From assembly GCA_024643595.1 (NCBI GenBank), contig JAHEMS010000147.1, positions 1 to 8,026 of the forward strand: 8,026 nucleotides of DNA. Reading direction: 5' to 3'. The DNA comes from Bacteroidota bacterium. Lineage in GTDB: Bacteria; Bacteroidota; Bacteroidia; Cytophagales; Cyclobacteriaceae. Below the pieces are notes generated by a model that was given only the letters and a program-made list of their open reading frames with translations, did no database searches and was not told the DNA's origin. The position numbers and the translations under genes are program-made. Every line of letters begins with the position of its first letter. Within the stretch, counting starts at the first letter, position 1. Positions 1 through 6,825 of this stretch are shown in pieces.

Positions 1-1850
1 GCGATGTTAGAAGAAGAATATTTCTGCAATGCCTCGGTGTGATTATATCCAAAATAAAATTCAAATGCCTTATAGGCGATTTGTACATACGTGTCTGTAC
101 CAATGGTATTCGCTTGGTAATCCTGATTTTCCAGGTATGCTACCTGGGTGAGGGTGTCTGTAATGATGCGTAACGGATTTTTTACATCCGCATAATAAAA
201 AGCCTGGTTAAGTGATACCTCTACTTCATCCCACCACACTGTTTTGTAATTAATGTCAGCGTTAACACCCGTTGAATACTCTGATTTCACTGATAGACCA
301 TTGTTGTACAAATAAGGATTCGGATCGGCAAGGGACAAAATATTCGGTGCCTTATATCCTGCACCCGAAGCAAGACGCACTGACAATTGATCAGATGCCT
401 TATAAAATAAAGCGATCCTTGGTAACATAAAAGAACCATTGATGTTATGATGGTCATAACGTATGCCCCCTTCAACCATGAATTTATCCGTTACTTTCCA
501 GTCATCCTGCACAAAGATACCCACGGTTACGTAATCGTAATTATTTAATGGGACTACCTCAGCTGATTGTTTGCGGAAAGATTCGGTGATTAAATTCATT
601 CCCGTTACTAAGGTATTTTTGCCGAAGGTAGCCCGATCGCTCACTTCCGTGTAGGATGAATATTGAACGGCCTTTACATGAAAATCTATTCCCCGGTAAG
701 GATAACTTAGTTCGCGTTGGAATGAACTAAGCGCCGTTTTAAAAGTGAATGCATTGGTTTTAGATAGCTCGTTTGTGTATTCTACATCCAACACGTTGCG
801 AAAAGAATTTTCCTTTCTCAGGTAAGGGTGTTGGCTTGTGACTTCATGTTTTACCGCCTCCACATCACCCGTTCTTCGATTATCAATGGTGGAAGTTAAT
901 CCCACATTGAGTTTATTTTTGTCATTCCAATGAAAAAAGAGCCGTGGGTGAACCATGTAATCCTGATGTTCGGGTATCTCAGTGAAGCCATCTTTATTTA
1001 CATCGACAGGTGATTTCACATTGGCACCGGCAAACAATGTGTATCCTATTTTTGGATTGATCTTGCCTGAAAAAAAAGTATTAATATTTTTTTCCTTTAG
1101 TGTTGACGCATTAAATAAAAGTGTTCGCTGAGGTTTTGCAGATGGTTCTTTTGAGATGAAATTAATCATCCCGGTGATCGCGCCTCCGCCATAGAGTGTA
1201 GAAACAGAACCTTTTATTATTTCAACTTGCTTCAAGTCTAACGGAGGAATTGCCAGGACGCCAAGGCTCCCTGAAAATCCACCGAACAAAGGCAATCCAT
1301 CTTTTGCCAGCAGGGTATATTGTGGATCAAATCCCTGCATCCTGATGGCATCGTTGCCATTGATTGGATTGGTGCGCTGTATGGTGATCACCGCCAGGTC
1401 GCCCAAAATGCTGGCAATGTTACCTGGAACAAGCGCGCTCTCTTCATCCATTTCCTCAAGGCCCAGCACCTCCACCTTAAGTGGCAGATCTTCAATGCGT
1501 GAATTGGTACGGGTAGAGGATACAATTATTTCATCCAATACTTCGTCTTCCGCGACAAGGCCAACGGTAAGTAGAGCACGGGTATAGGGTATGTTAACCA
1601 CCACTACCGTATCGCGATATCCAATAAAACTGATTTTGAATTCAACGGAACCCGCTGGCAAATTCTTCAATTCAGTTATCCCATCGGCCGCGGCTGACCC
1701 ACCCTGGGTTGTATTATTTACAACCACATTAGCACCTGGCAGCACTTCGCTGGTAGAAGCATCTACTACTTTTACTTTTAATGCGTGTTGTGCGTGCAAA
1801 GCAGATGGGACAGCAATACAGAAGATAAGACCGAACAATAGCAATTTCAT
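1..1850 (-). CDS. TonB-dependent outer-membrane receptor, C-terminus beyond the left edge
   Basis: The frame is open from the ATG at 1850 to the window edge, giving 616 visible residues. Residues 1-20 (MKLLLFGLIFCIAVPSALHA) are a signal peptide, probably cut before Q21. Residues about 23-95 form a carboxypeptidase-like regulatory domain with the motif LPGANVVV, usual in Bacteroidota receptors. A TonB-box-like stretch, DEIIVSSTR, lies at about 106-114. The plug follows at about 120-236, with the motifs IRMQGFDPQYTLLAKDGLPL and QVEIIKGSVSTLYGGGA. The rest is the beta-barrel, with many aromatic-rich strands; the final strands are missing from the window. The family moves scarce ligands such as ferric siderophores, haem, cobalamin or metals across the outer membrane, powered by TonB-ExbBD. 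The plug resembles the FepA/CirA/BtuB style rather than the SusC style, and no SusD gene is visible. The substrate cannot be read from the sequence. The gene follows the PepSY-like gene by 30 bases and is probably co-transcribed with it. Confidence 0.93.
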   Translation of the reverse strand, partial: MKLLLFGLIFCIAVPSALHAQHALKVKVVDASTSEVLPGANVVVNNTTQGGSAAADGITELKNLPAGSVEFKISFIGYRDTVVVVNIPYTRALLTVGLVAEDEVLDEIIVSSTRTNSRIEDLPLKVEVLGLEEMDEESALVPGNIASILGDLAVITIQRTNPINGNDAIRMQGFDPQYTLLAKDGLPLFGGFSGSLGVLAIPPLDLKQVEIIKGSVSTLYGGGAITGMINFISKEPSAKPQRTLLFNASTLKEKNINTFFSGKINPKIGYTLFAGANVKSPVDVNKDGFTEIPEHQDYMVHPRLFFHWNDKNKLNVGLTSTIDNRRTGDVEAVKHEVTSQHPYLRKENSFRNVLDVEYTNELSKTNAFTFKTALSSFQRELSYPYRGIDFHVKAVQYSSYTEVSDRATFGKNTLVTGMNLITESFRKQSAEVVPLNNYDYVTVGIFVQDDWKVTDKFMVEGGIRYDHHNINGSFMLPRIALFYKASDQLSVRLASGAGYKAPNILSLADPNPYLYNNGLSVKSEYSTGVNADINYKTVWWDEVEVSLNQAFYYADVKNPLRIITDTLTQVAYLENQDYQANTIGTDTYVQIAYKAFEFYFGYNHTEALQKYSSSNI

Positions 1851-1880
1851 ACAGCGTGCAATTATGAAAATAATGATTGA

Positions 1881-2348
1881 TTAGTGATTAGTCCCAATCC
1901 TATTGCCTTTTTCATCAAATAATACATCTTTAGACTTACCACCTTTACTAACTTCCACTTCATACATCACTTCATTTTTATCATTTACTATCTTCGCCAT
2001 CTCTGTAATTTTATGATCCGGATGATTTTTACTGATAAATCCCAAGATCCCGGTAGGAAGTTCATTCGCCTCTATTTCAGTTTCCAGTTCTTTACGGTGC
2101 CCACTATAGTCATACGTGGCACTCGTTTCCTTTCCATTTAACTTAAACTCCGCTTCGAATTCATTTTCATCTTCTTTTGACCAGGATACTTTGGGGACGT
2201 CTGGAAACTCTTTTTTAAAAGCATCGGTCACCATTTTAGGAGCCAAAACTTTTTTATCCTTATCATTTTTCTTTTCTCTTCCTTCCTGGGCCATCAGATT
2301 GATAGAAGTCATGATTAATAATAACCATAATGTCGCTGTCTTATTCAT
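1881..2348 (-). CDS. Secreted PepSY-like protein (DUF2874 type)
   Basis: This is a 155-residue protein. Residues 1-20 are a signal peptide ending NLMA, probably cut before Q21, which places the product in the periplasm or outside the cell. A Lys/Asp-rich linker (22-34) leads into two related halves: about 39-83 (FKKEFPDVPKVSWSKED, then a beta segment with YDYSG) and about 97-150 (ISKNHPDHKITEMAKIVND, then VMYEVEV and VLFDEKGN). The pattern of a helix, then F/HPD or FPD, then antiparallel strands matches the PepSY-like family of Bacteroidota, whose members resemble beta-lactamase-inhibitor folds. Their biochemical role is mostly unknown; small periplasmic proteins of this kind often lie beside OmpR-type two-component systems, as here. 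It sits between the kinase gene (79 bases upstream) and the receptor gene (30 bases downstream). It could bind a ligand, modulate the kinase, or be a regulated output. The family call is firm; the role is not known. Confidence 0.82.
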   Translation of the reverse strand: MNKTATLWLLLIMTSINLMAQEGREKKNDKDKKVLAPKMVTDAFKKEFPDVPKVSWSKEDENEFEAEFKLNGKETSATYDYSGHRKELETEIEANELPTGILGFISKNHPDHKITEMAKIVNDKNEVMYEVEVSKGGKSKDVLFDEKGNRIGTNH

Positions 2349-2385
2349 AACAAATTAAATTTGGTGGTAGATTTTATTTTCCCTA

Positions 2386-2412
2386 CAAACATCCTTACAA
2401 ATTCTGTAGCAA
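2386..2412 (-). promoter_or_regulatory. Weak Bacteroidota-type promoter candidate ahead of the PepSY-like gene
   Basis: On the minus strand TTG (2410-2412) is followed after 16 bases by GATGTTTG (2386-2393), one mismatch from the Bacteroidota -7 element TAnnTTTG. The spacing is at or just below the usual range. It would start transcription roughly 30 bases before the ATG at 2348. The match could be chance in AT-rich DNA. If real, the PepSY-like and receptor genes can be transcribed apart from the kinase. Confidence 0.22.
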
Positions 2413-2427
2413 TTTTGGATTCTACCC

Positions 2428-3705
2428 CTACTTGATAATTTCTTTAATTGAAACAATAAAACAATGCTTCTCTTCCAGTCTTTTATACTCAATATGCAAA
2501 CCACTTGACATCGTTATCTGATGAACAATAGCAAGGCCTAATCCAACAGAATCCGAATGGTTGTGAGATTGACTGAATCGCTCAAAAACTTTTTCCGGTT
2601 CTCGGATTGCATCCCCCGTATTGATAATCCTGAGCTCTTCGCTATTAAGCGCTATATCAATTGTCCCCCCTGCTACATTATGACGGACAGCATTTTGAAT
2701 CAGGTTAATGAGCAATATTTCACACAATCCACGATTCATATGATATACCAAATCCTGATGATAAGTTTTATTGACAACAATTTTCTTGGCTTTGATTTCA
2801 GCCTCAAAAAGAGGAAGTGTGTTTTTTAGTAGATCAATAAAGGAAACTTCTTCCACCTCGGTAAACTGGCCGTTATCAATTTTGCTGAGCAACAAAAGTG
2901 ATTTATTTAACCTTGATAATTTCTTTTGCGAACTCAGGATAGAACTTATCAATTGCATTTCCTGCTCACCCAAATTGCTGGATTGAATAAGCAGATCAAT
3001 ATTATTTTGCATTACCGCAAGCGGTGTTTGCATTTCATGGGAAGCATTCTCAGTAAATTCCTTCTGTTTTTGGTAATCATGATGAGCGTGGATAAGCATA
3101 TCATTCAGGGAATGCCTCAACGCGTTGAATTCTGAAATGCTTGATTGAGGAATATCGATTTGTGTATTGTCTTGACCAATCCTGTACCGACCTAACAAAC
3201 TAAGTGTCTTATAAAATGGTCTCCAAAGCTTCTGATTTATCCACCAGTTCAACACAACCAATCCAATGAAAAGGACGATGAAAACGACAATAACCGAAAT
3301 AATTATGCCGTTAATCAAATCTTCAGTTTCAATGGATGCTTTGCGGATATAGACGACATATCGACCATCTCGAGATGGAATCTGCGTGGATAAAATCCGG
3401 TACGGCAAATATTCATTCTCTACTGAGTCAAAAATGGCGGAGTCTCGAAAGATGATTTTCTCATCCGCGATTCCTTTTTCAAAGTGCAGGAAGGTGTCAC
3501 CGTCTGCCGAACTATAATCATGGTTATCTGTTTTTGTGTTTATGTATTTATCAAGCTGATTCATTGTATTCAAAAGAGACTCATCCATACTTTCATTGAC
3601 GCTGGAAGAAATAATAAAATAAAATGCGACACCAGCAATCGTCAATAATGGGATGCTCAATAAGCTATAATAGATAATGGTTCTGGTGAGCAATTTCATT
3701 TTCAT
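2428..3705 (-). CDS. Membrane sensor histidine kinase
   Basis: This 425-residue kinase has two membrane helices, about 10-33 and 130-153, that enclose a periplasmic sensor of roughly 95 residues without a domain I recognise. A linker of HAMP type follows, but the match is weak. The H-box is FTENASHEMQTPLAV with the phospho-acceptor H223. The N-box is NLIQNAVRHN (N334, N338), then a G1-like INTGD (361-365), the F-box VFERFSQ (373-379) and the G2 box SVGLGLAIV (386-394). The G1 box has Asn where the classic DxGxG has Asp; I recall NTG variants in related kinases, so it need not be inactive. The start overlaps the regulator's stop by 4 bases (ATGA), which implies translational coupling and a cognate pair. 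A second Met at residue 3 is an alternative start. The kinase should autophosphorylate H223 and pass phosphate to D51 of the regulator. The signal is unknown; a chemical cue in the periplasm is the simplest reading. Confidence 0.93.
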   Translation of the reverse strand: MKMKLLTRTIIYYSLLSIPLLTIAGVAFYFIISSSVNESMDESLLNTMNQLDKYINTKTDNHDYSSADGDTFLHFEKGIADEKIIFRDSAIFDSVENEYLPYRILSTQIPSRDGRYVVYIRKASIETEDLINGIIISVIVVFIVLFIGLVVLNWWINQKLWRPFYKTLSLLGRYRIGQDNTQIDIPQSSISEFNALRHSLNDMLIHAHHDYQKQKEFTENASHEMQTPLAVMQNNIDLLIQSSNLGEQEMQLISSILSSQKKLSRLNKSLLLLSKIDNGQFTEVEEVSFIDLLKNTLPLFEAEIKAKKIVVNKTYHQDLVYHMNRGLCEILLINLIQNAVRHNVAGGTIDIALNSEELRIINTGDAIREPEKVFERFSQSHNHSDSVGLGLAIVHQITMSSGLHIEYKRLEEKHCFIVSIKEIIK

Positions 3706-4376
3706 ATTTTGAAATGATACCCAATTCCGTAAACCGTGCTGATGTAATCTTTACATCTTTGTTCCATCAACTTTTTACGCAGGTTTTTAATATGTGAATA
3801 AATGAAATCATGATTGTCAAGGTGATCTGCAAATTCACCCGAAAGATGTTCAGCAATGGCATTTTTGGAGACTACCCGATTTTTGTTAGCAATAAAATAA
3901 AGAAGTAAATCAAATTCTTTTGCCGTAAGCATAACTTCCTGTGTGTTCACAAAAACCCTTCGTTCATCGGGAAGCACCATAATTTCATTTACTGAAATTT
4001 TTGATTCCCCACTAAAATTCTTTCGTCTTATTAATGCCCTAATTCTGGCATTGAGTTCAGCTAGGTGAAAAGGTTTAGATAAATAATCATCCGCACCCAA
4101 CTCCAAACCGGCAATTTTATCCGGCAGCGAATTCTTAGCTGAAATAACGATGATCCCAGCCGTAGATTTATTTTCTTTCAGTGATTTGATAATTTCAAGA
4201 CCGCTTCCACCTGGCAAAGAAACATCGACCAATACACAATCATAGTCGTAGCTTCCTGCTTTTTGAAATGCCATTTGAAAATCTTCCGCAGTCTCGACTC
4301 GATAATTTTCCTCCTTAAGGTATTTTAAAATACTATCGCGTAATTCCGGTTCATCTTCTATTAACAGGATTTTCAC
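3702..4376 (-). CDS. OmpR/PhoB-family response regulator, GTG start
   Basis: The protein has 224 residues, the normal length for the family. The receiver domain (about 1-116) has the acidic pocket E7/D8, the phospho-acceptor D51 in VLVDVSLP, S79 in VISAKN and K101 in LSKPF. The winged-helix DNA-binding domain (about 126-223) shows TAKEFDLLLYFIANKNRVVS, then the recognition-helix stretch HIKNLRKKL and a final YGIGYHF wing. The start codon is GTG at 4376-4374. It is chosen because the family-typical MKILLIEDEP begins exactly there and no in-frame ATG is close upstream. The gene overlaps the kinase gene by 4 bases and lies 75 bases after the cytochrome b gene. It probably controls genes in its own neighbourhood, such as the PepSY-like protein and the receptor, but no binding site can be assigned from the sequence. 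Confidence 0.95.
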   Translation of the reverse strand: MKILLIEDEPELRDSILKYLKEENYRVETAEDFQMAFQKAGSYDYDCVLVDVSLPGGSGLEIIKSLKENKSTAGIIVISAKNSLPDKIAGLELGADDYLSKPFHLAELNARIRALIRRKNFSGESKISVNEIMVLPDERRVFVNTQEVMLTAKEFDLLLYFIANKNRVVSKNAIAEHLSGEFADHLDNHDFIYSHIKNLRKKLMEQRCKDYISTVYGIGYHFKI

Positions 4377-4443
4377 AGCACAATTATGGTGGTTAATTCT
4401 GGATAGATTCTGTTTCCTGAAGATTAGTTTTACCAGTTGCAGT

Positions 4444-4461
4444 CAAGGGTTTCAGCCCTTG
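4444..4461. other. Perfect 6-bp hairpin across the cytochrome b stop codon
   Basis: CAAGGG (4444-4449) and CCCTTG (4456-4461) form a perfect inverted repeat around a 6-base loop. The repeat overlaps the last codons and the stop of the cytochrome b gene. Neither strand has a T-run after it, so it is not a classical intrinsic terminator. It could slow polymerase, protect an mRNA end, or be a copy of a small dispersed repeat. It marks the junction between the cytochrome gene and the two-component genes. Confidence 0.4.
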
Positions 4462-5093
4462 CCATTAATCATTCTGGACACAATCCCTCCATATTTATAT
4501 AAATCGGCCCTAATTACACCAGCCAGGTGAATAATCATGTAAGTATAAAGCAAGTATTGAATTATCTCATGGAGTGTTTTAGCGGGCTCATGCACTGGTT
4601 TTAGCCAGCTTTGATCTTCAAATGCCAGAATCAACCCCGTAATCGCCATCAATATAAATAATCCATAAAAGACCATGTAGCCATATTGAACGAACAGGAA
4701 ATGTTTTTTTTCAGCCCCATCTGGATACCTCAAAACCAAGCGTATTCGTGCCCGTATAGTTTTCTCTTTAGAAACTCTGTCTTCTAAAATTATTCTCCAT
4801 AACAACAGTGCAGCAATGCCATAGCCAATGTATTTGTGAAGCATCCATAGTTTATCGCTGTATTCATGAGCCACACTTCGGGCTTGGTCTGCAGTTATCG
4901 ATCCTCCTTTACGTTCAACTTGTTCCTGAACAACGGAAATGTTATTTCTCATTCTGAAAAGAGTGGAACCGAATATGACTGTACTTAATGATGCCAGGAT
5001 AAAAAGCACTGAAAGCCAGTGCCACAGTCGGATGAAGGCCGGCTTGGGCTCACGAAAGTAAGGGTATGTGCTGGGATCAGGAGTAACGTTCAT
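4452..5093 (-). CDS. Four-helix membrane cytochrome b (cytochrome b561 / b6-domain family)
   Basis: This 213-residue protein has no cleaved signal but four hydrophobic segments at about 24-46, 84-103, 134-158 and 172-194. Candidate haem-ligating histidines are H25 (RLWHWLSV, helix 1), H86 (MLHKYIGY, helix 2), and H175 and H189 (helix 4: TLHEII and IIHLAGV). This arrangement fits di-haem b-type cytochromes of the bacterial cytochrome b561 / Ni-Fe-hydrogenase b-subunit superfamily, which pass electrons between the quinone pool and a partner across the inner membrane. A loop of about 37 residues joins helices 1 and 2. No hydrogenase, dehydrogenase or c-type cytochrome gene is visible beside it, so the partner is unknown. 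The start ATG at 5093 fits the RLWHW motif near the N-terminus. It may share a transcript with the regulator downstream. The family is fairly sure; donor and acceptor are not. Confidence 0.85.
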   Translation of the reverse strand: MNVTPDPSTYPYFREPKPAFIRLWHWLSVLFILASLSTVIFGSTLFRMRNNISVVQEQVERKGGSITADQARSVAHEYSDKLWMLHKYIGYGIAALLLWRIILEDRVSKEKTIRARIRLVLRYPDGAEKKHFLFVQYGYMVFYGLFILMAITGLILAFEDQSWLKPVHEPAKTLHEIIQYLLYTYMIIHLAGVIRADLYKYGGIVSRMINGKG

Positions 5094-5279
5094 AGTAGTT
5101 TATTCATATTTAAAGTCAATTAATTATTCTCTCTCACGATTATTCAGCCGTGCTTTTAAGCGGTAATAATATTATGAAGGTTGGTGAGCCTATAGGTTAG
5201 ACCATCAGATCATATGATTTATTCCCCGGATGATAAATTATTGGGAAACCTTAATTCTATGACTATTGTGCAGAAGGTT
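5094..5279. other. Intergenic region with two short AT-rich palindromes
   Basis: These 186 bases separate the unknown repeat-protein gene from the cytochrome b gene, both on the minus strand. They should hold the 3' end of the first and the promoter of the second. I see no convincing terminator and no TAnnTTTG promoter. Two perfect 10-base palindromes are present: ATAATATTAT (5166-5175) and ATCATATGAT (5209-5218). Both are common types of chance sequence in AT-rich DNA but could be operator half-sites for the cytochrome gene. I found no plausible small gene. Confidence 0.4.
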
Positions 5280-6683
5280 CTATTTAAATTTTAAAGTCAT
5301 ATTCACCAATGGGTTGGATACAGGTAAACGAGGATCTGCATTATACCTGGTTGGCATTTGTTTATTTACAAAATAATTTTCAGGCATCAGCTTCATCGAG
5401 AAATCATATTTCCTCTTACGAGAATTGTCTCCTTTTAAATTTTCCAGTAGATTTTGTTTCTTGTATTTATTGAAAATAACCTGATGGGCAATCAGTGCCA
5501 TGGCAGAAGGAACAGCAATCCAAACCGTGGCAGATTGAGCTTCTGCGATCGCTAAAACACCAACGCCAACTAAAGCTGACCCCGTAGTGGCAAGGTTAAT
5601 TGTGCTTCCCTGCTTTTTGGTCAGGTGTACACCTTTTACCTGGCGTTGTCCAATCAATGTCCCCGCTACCGCAGTGGATGCTGGTACCAGGAATAAAGCG
5701 GGAGAAAAATCCAAGTTATTTTCCAAGGCGTTGGCAATGACTGCAAAGCCCAATCCGGTAGAGATAACACTAAGTGAGCTTATTGCATCTACATCGCCGC
5801 GGGTATAGTCATATCGGTTGGCCACTTTACTGCCTATTACCAATCCACCAGCACCACCCGCTAATAATCCAACACCAACCAAATTAAGATTATCCGTATT
5901 GGTGGTGGCCAGTAGAGCAGCACCTACCCCTGGCCCCAGAAAACCGTAATGACGCATGAGTTCTATTTTTCCATCTGATATGTTTTTTTTCTTCTGCGTC
6001 TGAAAAGCAATTTCCCCTAATGTAATGCTACCAATAGTAGATAAGCCAAAGGCTACTTTACCGGCATCTTCACTATCTCCTGCAACCGCCAATCCCAGTG
6101 CGGCACCATATCCTAAACCCAAAATTTTACCTGAACTGGCAGCCCTCATCGTACCTTCTGTAATACCAACATATTTTTTGGGGTTGATGACAGGACCCAG
6201 CATCCATAATCCACCCGTGATCAAAGGAATACCAACCGCCGCCGCATTATCCAATCCGGCAACAGCCGATATGCTTGCACCGTACCAGATGCCATAAGCA
6301 GCATTCAATGCCCGGTCGCGATTGCGCCATTCGAACTCCTCTTGCACAGATTCTTGCTTTGGCATTTGCGCAGGAATAGTTAATTCCCGGTCCCATTGAT
6401 CCTTCATTCGCTGATATAACTGCTTTTCATCTTCTGACAGGCGATTGTAATAAGTAAGCAAATAGGTCTCATAGTCTTGCACATAGGCTTCTTCATCAGC
6501 CAATAGCACCAGCCCTTTTTCTTTTTTCTCTTTTATGGTAAGGTAAGATGCCTTCGTAGATTCCTGCCAATAGCCGCGGGCGGTATACAGATTTTGACCT
6601 ATTGATCCTGTGCTCACCAGCAAAATCAAAAAAGCTACAGCAAGCAGATTTTTAAGAATCAACGAAGTCGAATTTAATTTCAT
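5280..6683 (-). CDS. Secreted or envelope protein of unknown family with five ~60-residue Gly/Ala-rich repeats
   Basis: I do not recognise this 467-residue protein. A signal peptide covers about residues 1-29, with a hydrophobic core (LLAVAFLILLVS) and a likely cut near SIG/Q30. Residues 31-120 are charged and probably helical (for example YYNRLSEDEKQLYQRMKDQW). From about 120 to 408 the chain is five imperfect repeats. They are anchored at small-residue motifs GIWYGAS (131-137), GLGYGAA (189-195), GPGVGAA (250-256), TGLGFA (309-314) and LVGVGVL (371-377), which are 58-63 residues apart. Each anchor is followed by a second hydrophobic segment ending IG or similar about 30 residues later; units 2-4 open with ITEG, ISDG or YTRG. 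This gives about ten hydrophobic segments rich in Gly/Ala, consistent with packed membrane helices of glycine-zipper type or with membrane beta-strands; I cannot decide. The C-terminal 60 residues are basic and polar and end LVNMTLKFK. The gene faces tonB divergently. Confidence 0.8.
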   Translation of the reverse strand: MKLNSTSLILKNLLAVAFLILLVSTGSIGQNLYTARGYWQESTKASYLTIKEKKEKGLVLLADEEAYVQDYETYLLTYYNRLSEDEKQLYQRMKDQWDRELTIPAQMPKQESVQEEFEWRNRDRALNAAYGIWYGASISAVAGLDNAAAVGIPLITGGLWMLGPVINPKKYVGITEGTMRAASSGKILGLGYGAALGLAVAGDSEDAGKVAFGLSTIGSITLGEIAFQTQKKKNISDGKIELMRHYGFLGPGVGAALLATTNTDNLNLVGVGLLAGGAGGLVIGSKVANRYDYTRGDVDAISSLSVISTGLGFAVIANALENNLDFSPALFLVPASTAVAGTLIGQRQVKGVHLTKKQGSTINLATTGSALVGVGVLAIAEAQSATVWIAVPSAMALIAHQVIFNKYKKQNLLENLKGDNSRKRKYDFSMKLMPENYFVNKQMPTRYNADPRLPVSNPLVNMTLKFK

Positions 6684-6714
6684 AAATGATGGGGTTGAAA
6701 ATAGTGCCCTGCAC

Positions 6715-6743
6715 AGTTTACAATTTTAAAGCTTGCATGTCAA
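6715..6743 (-). promoter_or_regulatory. Sigma70-like promoter candidate for the repeat-protein gene
   Basis: On the minus strand TTGACA (6738-6743) is followed after exactly 17 bases by TAAACT (6715-6720), which matches TATAAT at four of six positions. Transcription would start roughly 25 bases before the ATG at 6683. Housekeeping promoters of Bacteroidota usually differ from this consensus, so the fit may be chance, although the -35 hexamer and spacing are exact. Confidence 0.3.
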
Positions 6744-6758
6744 TAGTCAATCGATTTG

Positions 6759-6772
6759 ATGACGAATGTCAT
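6759..6772. promoter_or_regulatory. Operator-like inverted repeat ATGAC-GAAT-GTCAT
   Basis: Two perfect 5-base arms flank a 4-base spacer. The site lies 54 bases before the tonB start and 76 bases before the divergent gene's start, just upstream of the sigma70-like candidate on the minus strand. It could bind a dimeric regulator acting on both genes. Nothing in the sequence names the regulator. Confidence 0.3.
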
Positions 6773-6825
6773 AGAATATCTTATGGGAGAATACGATTAT
6801 AGTATACGATTTAAACACCCCTATT

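Larger units (their letters stand above)
6684..6825. promoter_or_regulatory. Divergent regulatory region between the repeat-protein gene and tonB
   Basis: These 142 bases must carry promoters for both genes. They hold an inverted repeat at 6759-6772, further TGAC/GTCA half-sites (6738-6742, 6746-6749), an approximate palindrome TCAATCGATTTGA (6747-6759), and a direct repeat ATACGATT (6791-6798 and 6804-6811) close to the tonB start. I found no exact TAnnTTTG element for either direction. Such a cluster suggests a shared operator, but no known regulator can be named. Confidence 0.5.

Noticed and set aside
1320..1884. Open frames on the plus strand opposite the receptor gene
   Set aside because: They are antisense shadows: the minus strand encodes a signal peptide, carboxypeptidase-like domain and plug without interruption, and the plus-strand peptides have no domain features.
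2349..2427. Possible terminator between the kinase and PepSY-like genes
   Set aside because: Only 4-base GTAG/CTAC pairings over long loops are present, without a T-run in the right place.
4863..4899. PepSY-like look of the loop ITADQARSVAHEY in the cytochrome b protein
   Set aside because: The match is only a dozen residues in a 37-residue loop, too short for a PepSY domain.
5150..5163. Possible terminator hairpin around GCTTTTAAGC
   Set aside because: The perfect stem leaves a 2-base loop, the extension needs bulges, and there is no T-run.
6025..6297. Pro/Ala-rich open frame on the plus strand inside the repeat-protein gene
   Set aside because: It mirrors the Gly/Ala-rich repeats on the minus strand; the minus-strand product has a signal peptide and internal repeats, the plus-strand one has neither.
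6747..6760. Plus-strand Bacteroidota promoter TCGATTTG ahead of tonB
   Set aside because: It differs from TAnnTTTG and its upstream TTG is only 15 bases away, outside the usual spacing.
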